Source of the DNA: G963665215 sp963665215
Lineage (GTDB): Bacteria > Chloroflexota > Dehalococcoidia > Lucifugimonadales > CAUZJF01
Length of the DNA stretch: 64,000 bases
Direction of reading: 5' to 3'
Assembly (NCBI GenBank): GCA_963665215.2
Contig: CAXXWW010000014.1
Location: forward strand, 62,001 to 126,000
Positions 1 to 8,489 of the stretch are shown one piece after another (position 1 is the stretch's first letter; every line of letters begins with the position of its first letter). A program made the translations under genes and the position numbers. The notes under the pieces are model-generated. The model ran no database searches. It had not been told where the DNA came from and saw nothing but the letters and a program-made list of their open reading frames with translations.

Positions 1-240
1 AAACCGAAGAAAAACTGTGCAATCCAACTTGCCCACCACCATGGCAACAACGCAGAGACGGTCTCAGTTTTCCAGTCGAAGGTTGCATCCCTAGACGTAC
101 TAGGAGTGCTGCCTTTCCAAATCTCGACCATCACCTGATAGGGACGGAAGAACAACATTATTGGGATGAACCACCAGGCGACAGCCCAGCCGGGGGAGAA
201 GCGCTGACCCAGCGCGCCGAGCGAGTGTAGGTTCCGCGAC
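1..240 (-). pseudogene. C-terminal fragment of a DUF4328 membrane protein
   Basis: The minus strand reads without a stop from the IS256 junction to the window edge, and the translation carries the DUF4328 signature around FSPGWAVAWWFIPIM and FRPYQVM, followed by a Trp-rich hydrophobic segment (LLPWWWASWIAQFFF). It continues in frame from the fragment at 1609-1839 once the IS256 copy and one 8-bp duplication (233-240 = 1609-1616) are removed. The gene runs off the left edge, so the true C-terminus is not visible. The function of DUF4328 proteins is unknown; they are integral membrane proteins. Confidence 0.75.
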
Positions 241-1608
241 GAGGTATCTTCAAAAAGTGTGTAAACAGTCAGGCGGTGTACCCTCTCTCTGAACAACACG
301 GGCTCGAGGCCCAAGAGAGGAGATAGACCGCCCATGAGGAAGGAAAGCACTGAGAGTAGGTCGGAGTCAAGGCCGGAGTGGGAGCAGTTGGAGGATTGGG
401 TGCGAAGCCAGGTCCAGAGGCTGATCCAGGAGTTGCTGGAGGAGGAGGTGACGGCGTTTCTGGGAAGGGCGAAGTCGGCGCTCAGATCCGACTCGGACAA
501 CGATACCGGCTATCGGAACGGATACGGCAGAGCCCGGAGGCTTACGCTGAGTTCGGGAACGATACAGCTGAGGCGGCCGCGAGTCCGCGATACCGAGGAG
601 CAGTTCGAGAGCTGGCTGCTGCCGCTGTTCGTCAACAGGACCGGGAAGGTTGCTGAGTTGATCCCCGAGCTGTACCTGCACGGTCTATCCGAAGGCGACT
701 TCGATCTGGCTTTGCGGGGGCTGCTGGGAGAGGACGCACCGGTATCGGCGAGCACGGTGGCCCGGTTGAAGGATAAGTGGAACGATGAGCTTGCCCAATG
801 GCGCAGCCGGCCCCTCGATGACCTGGAAGTGGTCTACATGTGGGTGGATGGAGTCTACGTCAAGGCTGGTCTTGAGAAGGAGAAGGCGGCGGTACTGGTG
901 GTGATGGCGGCCCTGAGCGACGGGAGCAAGGTGGTGGTGAGCGCTGTTCCCGGATACAGGGAGTCCACAGAGAACTGGTCCGAGGTGCTCAGGGACATCA
1001 AGCGCCGGGGCTTGAGCTGCCCGAGGCTGGTGGTTGGAGACGGACACCTGGGCATCTGGGGAGCTCTGCGCAACGTCTATCCGCAGGCGGCAGAGCAACG
1101 CTGCTGGAACCACAAGATCGTAAACGTGCTCGCCAAGCTTCCAAAGCGACAACAGGACCAGGCCAAGCTCATGCTGCGTACTATCCCCTACGCGCCGACT
1201 CGGACAGAGGCTGAGCGGCTCAGGACGGTGTTCACCAGGTGGTGCGGCGACCATTCCTACGAGGCGGCCTCAGAGGCCTTGGAGCGGGACTGGGACCGCA
1301 CGGTCACCTTCTATGACTTCCCAAAGGAGCACTGGGGGCACCTTCGCACGACGAACCCGGTAGAATCACCCTTCGCGGCCCTCAGGCTTCGGACCGATGC
1401 CGCCAAGCGCTACAAGAGGGTCGATCGGGCGATAGCGGTGATCTGGAAAATGTTGATGGTCGCCGAACAGCGCTTCAGGCGTCTGAAGGCCCCTGAGTTG
1501 ATCGAAGACGTCTATCTCGGTGCACAGTATGCGGATGGAATCGCCATTGAATCAACGGCTGAGAAGGTCGCCGCCTGATGTCGTTTACACACCTATTGAC
1601 GTAACCTC
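241..1608 (+). mobile_element. IS256-family insertion sequence, copy 1
   Basis: The element is 1368 bp with imperfect terminal inverted repeats of about 26 bp: the left end starts GAGGTATCTTCAAAAAGTG and the right end, read on the other strand, starts GAGGTTACGTCAATAGGTG. It is flanked by a perfect 8-bp duplication TCCGCGAC (233-240 and 1609-1616), the length expected for IS256. It interrupts the DUF4328 gene and carries one transposase gene in antisense to the disrupted gene. Confidence 0.95.
334..1578 (+). CDS. IS256-family transposase
   Basis: A 414-residue DDE transposase of the mutator/IS256 class. The visible catalytic motifs are the aspartate in WVDGVYV, the aspartate in VVGDGHLGIWG and the glutamate in TTNPVESPF, in the usual order. 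A purine-rich ribosome site (AGAGAGGAG) precedes the ATG. Compared with the copies at 1941 and 53257 it differs at only a few residues (W for R after EQFES, G for R in NRTRK, T for M in DRMVTF), so the three copies are recent descendants of one element. It appears intact. Confidence 0.97.
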   Translation: MRKESTESRSESRPEWEQLEDWVRSQVQRLIQELLEEEVTAFLGRAKSALRSDSDNDTGYRNGYGRARRLTLSSGTIQLRRPRVRDTEEQFESWLLPLFVNRTGKVAELIPELYLHGLSEGDFDLALRGLLGEDAPVSASTVARLKDKWNDELAQWRSRPLDDLEVVYMWVDGVYVKAGLEKEKAAVLVVMAALSDGSKVVVSAVPGYRESTENWSEVLRDIKRRGLSCPRLVVGDGHLGIWGALRNVYPQAAEQRCWNHKIVNVLAKLPKRQQDQAKLMLRTIPYAPTRTEAERLRTVFTRWCGDHSYEAASEALERDWDRTVTFYDFPKEHWGHLRTTNPVESPFAALRLRTDAAKRYKRVDRAIAVIWKMLMVAEQRFRRLKAPELIEDVYLGAQYADGIAIESTAEKVAA

Positions 1609-1839
1609 TCCGCGACGCGCGATAGATCCATAACAAGGACGCAATCGCGGTCGCAACGGTAGCCAGGCCATAAAAGTCCTGCACGCTGTCAAGGCTCTCC
1701 TCAGCCTCGGCTAGCTCAGAGAAGAGCATGAGTGCCCCATCCTCAGCTGTCTAAGATCGAGAACCTCAGCCGTCGTGTACATACTTGTGGCAGCGGCAAT
1801 GACCGTAACAACCAGCAGGGCCGACGTCCAGAATGCGCG
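1609..1839 (-). pseudogene. Middle fragment of the DUF4328 membrane protein
   Basis: This stretch lies between the two IS256 copies. On the minus strand it begins in frame with the zinc-ribbon fragment (RAFWTSALLVVTVIAAA, a transmembrane helix). It then needs a frame change near 1740-1760 before continuing as an acidic segment and a second helix (ATVATAIASLLWIYRAS). The frame change means the gene has a small indel in addition to the two insertions, so excision of the IS copies would not restore it. Confidence 0.7.
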
Positions 1840-1847
1840 AGTGCGTG

Positions 1848-3215
1848 GAGGTATCTTCAAAAAGTGTGTAAACAGTCAGGCGGTGTACCCTCTCTCTGAA
1901 CAACACGGACTCGAGGCCCAAGAGAGGAGATAGACCGCCCATGAGGAAGGAAAGCACTGAGAGTAGGTCGGAGTCAAGGCCGGAGTGGGAGCAGTTGGAG
2001 GATTGGGTGCGAAGCCAGGTCCAGAGGCTGATCCAGGAGTTGCTGGAGGAGGAGGTGACGGCGTTTCTGGGAAGGGCGAAGTCGGCGCTCAGATCCGACT
2101 CGGACAACGATACCGGCTATCGGAACGGATACGGCAGAGCCCGGAGGCTTACGCTGAGTTCGGGAACGATACAGCTGAGGCGGCCGCGAGTCCGCGATAC
2201 CGAGGAGCAGTTCGAGAGCCGGCTGCTGCCGCTGTTCGTCAACAGGACCAGGAAGGTTGCTGAGTTGATCCCCGAGCTGTACCTGCACGGTCTATCCGAA
2301 GGCGACTTCGATCTGGCTTTGCGGGGGCTGCTGGGAGAGGACGCACCGGTATCGGCGAGCACGGTGGCCCGGTTGAAGGATAAGTGGAACGATGAGCTTG
2401 CCCAATGGCGCAGCCGGCCCCTCGATGACCTGGAAGTGGTCTACATGTGGGTGGATGGAGTCTACGTCAAGGCTGGTCTTGAGAAGGAGAAGGCGGCGGT
2501 ACTGGTGGTGATGGCGGCCCTGAGCGACGGGAGCAAGGTGGTGGTGAGCGCTGTTCCCGGATACAGGGAGTCCACAGAGAACTGGTCCGAGGTGCTCAGG
2601 GACATCAAGCGCCGGGGCTTGAGCTGCCCGAGGCTGGTGGTTGGAGACGGACACCTGGGCATCTGGGGAGCTCTGCGCAACGTCTATCCGCAGGCGGCAG
2701 AGCAACGCTGCTGGAACCACAAGATCGTAAACGTGCTCGCCAAGCTTCCAAAGCGACAACAGGACCAGGCCAAGCTCATGCTGCGTACTATCCCCTACGC
2801 GCCGACTCGGACAGAGGCTGAGCGGCTCAGGACGGTGTTCACCAGGTGGTGCGGCGACCATTCCTACGAGGCGGCCTCAGAGGCCTTGGAGCGGGACTGG
2901 GACCGCATGGTCACCTTCTATGACTTCCCAAAGGAGCACTGGGGGCACCTTCGCACGACGAACCCGGTAGAATCACCCTTCGCGGCCCTCAGGCTTCGGA
3001 CCGATGCCGCCAAGCGCTACAAGAGGGTCGATCGGGCGATAGCGGTGATCTGGAAAATGTTGATGGTCGCCGAACAGCGCTTCAGGCGTCTGAAGGCCCC
3101 TGAGTTGATCGAAGACGTCTATCTCGGTGCACAGTATGCGGATGGAATCGCCATTGAATCAACGGCTGAGAAGGTCGCCGCCTGATGTCGTTTACACACC
3201 TATTGACGTAACCTC
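1848..3215 (+). mobile_element. IS256-family insertion sequence, copy 2
   Basis: A second 1368-bp copy with the same terminal repeats, flanked by a perfect 8-bp duplication AGTGCGTG (1840-1847 and 3216-3223). It is in the same orientation as copy 1 and separated from it by only 239 bp, including target duplications. Both copies sit in the same host gene, yet each has its own target duplication, so two independent insertions occurred and not a tandem duplication. Confidence 0.95.
1941..3185 (+). CDS. IS256-family transposase
   Basis: A 414-residue IS256-type DDE transposase with the same motifs as the copy at 334 (VDGVYV, GDGHLG, NPVESPF), apparently intact. The start is the ATG after an AGAGAGGAGATAGACCGCCC leader. 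It is nearly identical to the transposase at 53257. Confidence 0.97.
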   Translation: MRKESTESRSESRPEWEQLEDWVRSQVQRLIQELLEEEVTAFLGRAKSALRSDSDNDTGYRNGYGRARRLTLSSGTIQLRRPRVRDTEEQFESRLLPLFVNRTRKVAELIPELYLHGLSEGDFDLALRGLLGEDAPVSASTVARLKDKWNDELAQWRSRPLDDLEVVYMWVDGVYVKAGLEKEKAAVLVVMAALSDGSKVVVSAVPGYRESTENWSEVLRDIKRRGLSCPRLVVGDGHLGIWGALRNVYPQAAEQRCWNHKIVNVLAKLPKRQQDQAKLMLRTIPYAPTRTEAERLRTVFTRWCGDHSYEAASEALERDWDRMVTFYDFPKEHWGHLRTTNPVESPFAALRLRTDAAKRYKRVDRAIAVIWKMLMVAEQRFRRLKAPELIEDVYLGAQYADGIAIESTAEKVAA

Positions 3216-3578
3216 AGTGCGTGGTGAACGATAGACATACGCCGATGCGAACGAGGTGCCAGATCTAGGTTGTGGATTGTCATCGAGGGGTAGGCCACAC
3301 TGGAAACAGTACTCGGAGCCCGGCTCGTTGGCGGCGCCACATCGAGGGCATCCGAGACCGACCGACCGAGGTGGTGTGAGCCCGCGGGACTCAAGAGAGG
3401 GCCCTTCTCGCACCCCGTGGCCTTCAGTCAGACTCAAACCGCAGTTGCTGCAGAACAGGCTGTCCGGCGTGTTGAAGGTCTGGCACCAGGGGCATGCAAC
3501 TGCGACCCGCTCTCCGCAGTGGTTGCAGAACTTGGCCTGCTGTACGGTCTCACGGCTACAGTTCGGGCAGATCATCAT
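3216..3578 (-). pseudogene. N-terminal zinc-ribbon fragment of the DUF4328 protein
   Basis: Starts at ATG 3578 and encodes three CxxC zinc-ribbon pairs: CPNC with CNHC, CPWC with CSNC, and CPRC with CFQC, with a Pro/Gly-rich linker. After residue 121 (PRT) the frame enters IS256 copy 2. If the element and one 8-bp duplication are deleted, the frame joins the transmembrane helix at 1839. The original product was therefore a cytosolic zinc-ribbon head on a DUF4328 membrane domain, a common bacterial arrangement of unknown role. The N-terminal fragment alone could still be translated. Confidence 0.75.
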
Positions 3579-3634
3579 GTCCTGTGGACTGGAGCATGAG
3601 TACTCTTGCCGCTCACTGTAGGTGGAACATCACG

Positions 3635-3943
3635 TTATTGCAATATGGGGTGCTGCAACGACGTACCTGGGGGCCAGGAGTCACCAATGCCCCAAATGAG
3701 CATGCCTCTGGGGGCAGTATAGCCTAGGGGGGGGTGCCCGAGGTCCTTGGCCTTCGCGAAGTCCCGCTCCGCTTGTATTGACCTACCGATGGCCCCGTAA
3801 CCCGCACCCCTGTTGTAGTAAGCCTCAGCGTATTGGGGGTTGAGGCAGATGGCCTCGTCATAGTCCGCAATTGCACGGTCGTACTGGCGCAGCTTGCCGT
3901 GCGCGACACCCCTCTGAAGCTCCAATACCATGAGTGCCTCCAT
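3635..3943 (-). CDS. Small TPR-repeat protein, possibly a remnant
   Basis: 102 codons. Residues 10-70 match two tetratricopeptide repeats (YDRAIADYDEAICLNPQYAE, then AYYNRGAGYGAIGRSIQAE). An in-frame TAG lies immediately upstream of ATG 3943, so this is the longest possible product. Two TPRs alone are short for a functional scaffold and the last 30 residues look non-conserved, so it may be the leftover of a longer TPR gene. It stands convergent-free between the DUF4328 gene and the plus-strand hexapeptide protein. Confidence 0.55.
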   Translation of the reverse strand: MEALMVLELQRGVAHGKLRQYDRAIADYDEAICLNPQYAEAYYNRGAGYGAIGRSIQAERDFAKAKDLGHPPLGYTAPRGMLIWGIGDSWPPGTSLQHPILQ

Positions 3944-4047
3944 CTAGTTGAGGCGTTTGAGGAGCTCGCGCGGCGACGCCTCGAACCCGCGCAATCGCCT
4001 GCCTGGCGTTGTGGTAGACTGTCGGCATTACCGATCGGGGAGGCACC

Positions 4048-4572
4048 TTGATCAGGAGCCTCGACGGCATAGCCCCCAGGGTACATCCAACCGCGTTCGT
4101 CAGCGAGTTCGCATACGTCATTGGCGACGTGGAGATAGGGGAGGGCTCCAGCATATGGCCGGGAGCTCATGTGCTGGCGGACGGCGGGACGATTATCATC
4201 GGCAAGTTCACCAGCGTCCAGGACAACTCCGTGATCCACGGCGAAGCCGGTGTCCTCATTGGGGAACGAGTAGTAATTGGGCACCTGGCGTCGTGCGACG
4301 CCAAGCGGGTCGCCGACCGTGTGCTGATAGGCAGCGGCGCGAAAGTCCACGGCGGCGTAGAGATCGGCGAGGACAGTTTGGTTGCATCGGGTGCGATAGT
4401 GCCTGAGAACATGATCATCCCTCCTCTCTCGCTGGTCGTCGGCGTGCCAGGGCGGATCAAGGGCACGGTCGCGGAGCGCCACACCAAGACCATCAAGTCG
4501 CTCTGCGACAGCTACATTCACAAGACTGAACGGTACAAGAGACAGGGGAACCTTGAGTCCGAGCGAAAGTAA
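4048..4572 (+). CDS. Gamma-carbonic-anhydrase-like hexapeptide protein
   Basis: 174 residues, the usual length for the gamma-CA/YrdA/PaaY family. Left-handed beta-helix hexapeptide repeats run from about residue 20 to 135 (IGDVEIGEGSSIWPGA, IGERVVIGH, IGSGAKVHGGVEIGE). The start is TTG with a GGGGAGG ribosome site seven bases upstream. Two of the three zinc-ligand histidines are present (SVIHGE and VIGHLAS), but where family members have the third histidine (usually in a GAVLHGC-like context) this protein reads ASCDAK, with Asp at the aligned place. Hydratase activity is therefore uncertain; it may bind metal differently or act on another substrate. Confidence 0.8.
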   Translation: MIRSLDGIAPRVHPTAFVSEFAYVIGDVEIGEGSSIWPGAHVLADGGTIIIGKFTSVQDNSVIHGEAGVLIGERVVIGHLASCDAKRVADRVLIGSGAKVHGGVEIGEDSLVASGAIVPENMIIPPLSLVVGVPGRIKGTVAERHTKTIKSLCDSYIHKTERYKRQGNLESERK

Positions 4573-4638
4573 AACTTAAGGTCCTTTCACCTTCGTGTCT
4601 TGCCGCTCACCGTTTGTGTATCAGGAGAGGCGTGAGTC

Positions 4639-6342
4639 TTGGGACTTTCCAACAAGGACGTTCTCGACAGGATCGGCAAACGGCGACGCGAATGGGAGGA
4701 TGGCGAGCTGAAGCAGGCCTTGGCCAGGTCGCCTGAGAGGCGAGAGCAGTTCCGCACGCTTTCCGGCATTGAGGTGGGCGGTCTCTACACGCCGGGGGAC
4801 GTGCGTGAACAGGATTTCGAGGCCCGTATCGGCTTCCCAGGGGCCTACCCCTTCACTCGCGGAGCGTACCCCACCATGTACCGCGGCAGGCCATGGACGC
4901 GGCGCCAGATCGCCGGGTTCGGTACGGCCCGCTCCACCAACGAGCGGTTCCGCTTCCTGCTGGACCATGGACAGACGGGCCTGAGCACCGACTTTGACCA
5001 CCCCACCTTAACCGGATACGACTCCGATGATGATCTGGCCGAGGGGGAGGTGGGACGGCTGGGCGTGGCCGTCGACACCATTGCCGACATGGACGAGCTG
5101 TTTAACGCGATTCCCCTGGACCATGCCGGCATCTCCTTCACCATCAACCATCCAGCCATCACGATACTTGGTATGTTCCTGGCAGTAGCCGAGTCCCGCG
5201 GGGTGTCATGGAATGCCCTCCGGGGGACGGTGCAGAACGACTCCCTGAAGGAGTTTCATGGGCAGAAGACATTTGCCCTGCCGCCTCGGCCGTCACTGAA
5301 GCTTACCACTGACGTCGTGGAGTACTGCACCAGGCACGTCCCCAACTGGTACACGATCTCCATCTCCGGTTACCACACGCGGGAGGCCGGCGCCGACGCG
5401 GTGCAGGAGCTGGCCTTCACCTTGTCCCAGGGTATGGCCTACGCGGAGTCTGCGATGGAAAGGGGGCTGGATGTAGACGAGTTCGCTCCGAGGCTCTCGT
5501 TCTTTTTTGGGTGCCATAACGACCTGTTTGAAGAGGTCGCCAAGTTCCGCGCTGCCCGCCGAATGTGGGCGCGCATAGTGAAGGAGCGTTACGAGGCCAG
5601 AAACCCCGAGTCCATGCGAATGCGCTTCCACACCCAGACCCTGGGCTCAACCCTTGTTCGAGAAGGGCCCAAAAACAATATCACTCGCGGCGCCCTTCAG
5701 GCCCTGGCCGCGGTACTCGGAGGCACCCAGTCCCTTCACATCAGTGGCTACGACGAGGCGTACGACATCCCGTCAGAGGACGCCATGAGGGTCTCTCTGG
5801 CCACGCAACTGGTAATCGCCCACGAGACGAACGTGGCCAACACGGTTGACCCCCTTGCGGGCTCATATTTCGTAGAGTCACTGACCAATAGCGTGGAGGA
5901 GAAGGCCTGGGAGTACATCAACAAGATCGACGAGATGGGGAGCGGTAGCATGGTCGACGGGATGCTCAACGCCATCGAGACGGGCTACATCGAAGGGGAG
6001 ATCGCCAACACGGCTTTCGAATACCAGCGGGCGATTGAGAGTAAGGAGCGGCTCATAGTGGGAGTCAACGACCACCCGGCTGAGGCGGTCGAGCCGGCGG
6101 GGGTGTTCGAGTTTGACCAGCGGGAGGAAGAGCGTCAGCTCGTACGGCTGAGAGAGGTCAAACGCACCCGAAGCAATGCCGACGTAGAAAAGGCACTGTC
6201 CGATATCAAGCGAAAGGCGGAAGCCGACGAGAACCTCTTCCCACGTGTGCTGGTCGCGGTGAAGGCGTGTGCTACGGAGGGGGAGGTGATGGGAGCGTTG
6301 CGCGACGTCTACGGGGAGTACGTTGACCCGGGTGTCTTCTAG
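4639..6342 (+). CDS. Methylmalonyl-CoA mutase, large (catalytic) subunit
   Basis: 567 residues, the length of the stand-alone catalytic subunit of the two-gene type. It rearranges (R)-methylmalonyl-CoA to succinyl-CoA with adenosylcobalamin bound by the separate small subunit. Family motifs are clear: YPTMYRGRPWTRRQIAGF around residues 77-94, NDSLKEF near 200, and SISGYHTREAGA near 241-252. The Tyr-His pair in that last motif is the form found in methylmalonyl-CoA mutases, as opposed to isobutyryl-CoA mutases. The start is TTG preceded by AGGAGAGG; no in-frame ATG lies nearby. The partner follows after a 136-bp gap filled by a dispersed repeat. Confidence 0.95.
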   Translation: MGLSNKDVLDRIGKRRREWEDGELKQALARSPERREQFRTLSGIEVGGLYTPGDVREQDFEARIGFPGAYPFTRGAYPTMYRGRPWTRRQIAGFGTARSTNERFRFLLDHGQTGLSTDFDHPTLTGYDSDDDLAEGEVGRLGVAVDTIADMDELFNAIPLDHAGISFTINHPAITILGMFLAVAESRGVSWNALRGTVQNDSLKEFHGQKTFALPPRPSLKLTTDVVEYCTRHVPNWYTISISGYHTREAGADAVQELAFTLSQGMAYAESAMERGLDVDEFAPRLSFFFGCHNDLFEEVAKFRAARRMWARIVKERYEARNPESMRMRFHTQTLGSTLVREGPKNNITRGALQALAAVLGGTQSLHISGYDEAYDIPSEDAMRVSLATQLVIAHETNVANTVDPLAGSYFVESLTNSVEEKAWEYINKIDEMGSGSMVDGMLNAIETGYIEGEIANTAFEYQRAIESKERLIVGVNDHPAEAVEPAGVFEFDQREEERQLVRLREVKRTRSNADVEKALSDIKRKAEADENLFPRVLVAVKACATEGEVMGALRDVYGEYVDPGVF

Positions 6343-6344
6343 GC

Positions 6345-6478
6345 GGCTGCTGAACAAGGGGTGTGCAGAGGGGCGTAGCCCCGGCGCCTGTCCTGAGCCT
6401 GCCGAAGGGCCGGGTGTGTGAGGATGTCGCTCACATACACATATTCACCTTTTTTCCTGGAAAAGGGGTGGAGATGAG
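6345..6478. repeat. Dispersed palindromic repeat between the mutase genes
   Basis: A copy of the window-wide composite repeat. It begins CTGCTGAACAAGGGG, contains GGGGCGTAGCCCC and the core CCTGTCCTGAGCCTGCCGA, and ends in a degenerate arm CACCTTTTTTCCTGG-AAAAGGGGTG that can fold into a hairpin. The same order of blocks is seen at 34520-34665. The right arm abuts the ATG at 6479, so the repeat contributes the likely ribosome-binding sequence GGGGTGGAG of the small-subunit gene. Confidence 0.7.
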
Positions 6479-6889
6479 ATGACGCAACGCGAGGTCCCCA
6501 TCAAGGTGATGGTCGCCAAGATCGGCCTGGATGGCCACGACCGTGGCATCAAGGTCATCGCCCGGGCGTTGCGGGACGCCGGGATGGAGGTGCTCTACCT
6601 GGGCATGCGGCTCACCGGCGAGGCCATCGCCAAGGCGGCCCAGGACGAGGACGTGGACGTGGTGGGTATCAGCGTCCTCTCGGGTGCCCACATGCGTCTC
6701 ATGCCGAAGCTGGTCGACACGTTCAAGACCTATGGCATTCTGGACGACGTGCTTCTGATTGTGGGCGCCACCATCCCCGATAAGGACGTGGAGCCGCTCC
6801 AACAGATGGGTGTGGACGGGGTCTTCCCCGTCGGCACCTTTACGGAGTCCATGATCCAGTTCATTCGGGACCGCGTGCGTCAGCCCTAG
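6479..6889 (+). CDS. Methylmalonyl-CoA mutase, small cobalamin-binding subunit
   Basis: 136 residues forming a B12-binding Rossmann-like domain. The lower-axial-ligand motif DxHxxG is present as LDGHDRG (about residues 17-23), followed by the SxL motif in ISVLSGAH (about 64-71). The usual GG motif appears as VGATIP near 98. It supplies adenosylcobalamin to the large subunit encoded just upstream. The ATG is preceded by GGGGTGGAG, which lies in the end of an inserted repeat. No MeaB chaperone or methylmalonyl-CoA epimerase gene is visible nearby. Confidence 0.94.
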   Translation: MTQREVPIKVMVAKIGLDGHDRGIKVIARALRDAGMEVLYLGMRLTGEAIAKAAQDEDVDVVGISVLSGAHMRLMPKLVDTFKTYGILDDVLLIVGATIPDKDVEPLQQMGVDGVFPVGTFTESMIQFIRDRVRQP

Positions 6890-6979
6890 AGCATCGAATG
6901 AGCCTGTCTACCGCCTTTGTGGGCGGTTCGGAGTGGTTGAATTGCACTACGAGGTGAAATCGAGCTTTTCAGATCGCGA

Positions 6980-7008
6980 TTGACGACATCAGCGGGTGCT
7001 CGTAGAGT
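6980..7008 (+). promoter_or_regulatory. Candidate sigma-70 promoter for the gene at 7052
   Basis: TTGACG at 6980-6985, a 17-bp spacer and TAGAGT at 7003-7008. The -10 box is weak, but the same TAGAGT hexamer is found 17 bp after TTGACT upstream of the gene at 23169. Predicted from sequence only. Confidence 0.35.
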
Positions 7009-7051
7009 CGGTGCTATCAGGCGGGGGACCGCTCAGACATAAAGGGGAAAC

Positions 7052-7345
7052 ATGGTTGACCCCCAGCTGCTGGATGAATGGCTCGGCAAGCTACGGGAAG
7101 GAACACTGGCGAAGGCAGACCTGCAGCAGGCCGTGGCACGCCTGAAGGAGGACGGGGCGGCCTCACGTCCCCAGCGACTTCTGTACCTCCAAACGCAGAC
7201 CACGGCGGTCGACTCGGCCGTCAAAGGCATGTCCGTCGTCGAGAATGGGAAGGTGCACGAGACGGGTGCGGACCTAGCGCCGTTTTCAGCTTCAAGTACA
7301 GTTTGGGCCATGTCATCGAAGATGATGCTTAGCTGTGTGACTTAG
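7052..7345 (+). CDS. Hypothetical small protein
   Basis: 97 codons starting at ATG after AAAGGGGAAAC. The first 75 residues look like a structured, charged alpha-helical protein (LLDEWLGKLREGTLAKADLQ). The last 20 or so (FSASSTVWAMSSKMMLSC) are of different character. In the overlapping frame the same DNA reads VFSFKYSLGHVIEDDA and then stops, which suggests a frameshift or decay near the 3' end. I do not recognise the family. Confidence 0.45.
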   Translation: MVDPQLLDEWLGKLREGTLAKADLQQAVARLKEDGAASRPQRLLYLQTQTTAVDSAVKGMSVVENGKVHETGADLAPFSASSTVWAMSSKMMLSCVT

Positions 7346-7436
7346 CTTATGGGAGACTGGTTGTTGAAGATGGCCGGATGTGAACTTATAGCCATCTGGG
7401 AAATATCGGTTTATATAGGATCTTCCGGATGAAACG

Positions 7437-8324
7437 ATGAGCATAAAGATAGGCAACTCGCCGGAATCGTGGGGCGTTGTCGGCCCGGACGACCCGGACC
7501 AGACGCCCTGGCATCGGTTTCTGGATGAGGTCACCGAGGCCGGCTACGAGTACATCGAGCTGGGGCCCTATGGCTACCTGCCGACCGACCCGGCCGTGCT
7601 CCGCTCCGAGCTCGAACATCGAGGCCTAAGTGTGACTGCGGCCGGTCTTCTCAGCCCTCTTGAAGACCCGTCCGCCTGGCCGGACCTCAAGGAAGGGGCC
7701 CTTCGCGCTGGAGACCTGGTAGCCTCGTTGGGCGGAAGCTTCTTTCTGGTGGTCGACGGTTTCATCACCGGCGACGCAGGAAGGAGAGCGGACCCCAAAG
7801 AGCGTTTGGCTGAGAGCCACTGGAGCCGTCTGATCGAAACGACTCACAAAGTCGCCGAGCTTTTGCACCACCGGCTAGGCTTGCAGCTCGCGTTTCACCC
7901 CTGCGCCGACACGCACGTGCAGTTCGAGGACCAGATAGAGGCGTTTCTGGAGGAGACCGACCCGAAGCGAGTCTCCCTTTGCCTGGACACGGGCCACCAC
8001 GCCTACCGGGGTGGCGACCCGGTCAGCTTCATGCGCAAGCACCATGAACGCATACCTTATCTGCACCTGAAATCGGTGGACCCTGCGTTGCGAAAACGGG
8101 TCAACGACGAGAACATACCCATGGCTGAGGCGGTTAAGATGGGTGTGATGTGCGAGCCTGACAGAGGCGCGGTAGACTTCAAAGCCTTCGGCGATGTGCT
8201 CCGCGAGGTGGGATACGACGGCTATGCCGTGGTGGAACAGGACACGCACCGGCCGCCGCTGGACGTGCCGTTCCAGATCGCGAAGCGAACGCGCGACTAC
8301 CTCCGCCATGTTAATGTCGGGTAG
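7437..8324 (+). CDS. IolE-like sugar phosphate isomerase/epimerase (TIM barrel)
   Basis: 295 residues of the xylose-isomerase-like/AP-endonuclease-2 TIM-barrel superfamily. The N-terminus IGNSPESWGV is the form seen in inosose dehydratases and related enzymes. Probable divalent-metal ligands are Glu in YIELGPYGY, the pair in AFHPCADTH, Asp-His in LCLDTGHHAY and Glu in VVEQDTH near the C-terminus. It probably isomerises or dehydrates a cyclic polyol or keto-sugar, but the substrate cannot be read from sequence. It heads a run of similar catabolic genes on the same strand. Confidence 0.8.
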   Translation: MSIKIGNSPESWGVVGPDDPDQTPWHRFLDEVTEAGYEYIELGPYGYLPTDPAVLRSELEHRGLSVTAAGLLSPLEDPSAWPDLKEGALRAGDLVASLGGSFFLVVDGFITGDAGRRADPKERLAESHWSRLIETTHKVAELLHHRLGLQLAFHPCADTHVQFEDQIEAFLEETDPKRVSLCLDTGHHAYRGGDPVSFMRKHHERIPYLHLKSVDPALRKRVNDENIPMAEAVKMGVMCEPDRGAVDFKAFGDVLREVGYDGYAVVEQDTHRPPLDVPFQIAKRTRDYLRHVNVG

Positions 8325-8489
8325 CTGGGCAGCTTCCTGACATAAGCAACCTCGACGCCCGGATACTGTTTGTCGGGGTAGACCTCGACTTCGAGCGCAG
8401 GTTCTTTTTCCAGACCGTCGGTCGCTTCAACGTAGAATTGTGTGCGCGGTCACGACCATCCCAGCCGGCGGCGTACAGAGGAGGTTGCC

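Noticed and set aside
367..1254. Several antisense frames inside each IS256 copy (and similar ones inside most genes)
   Set aside because: They are shadows of the high-GC coding strand, recur identically in all three copies, and show no domain content.
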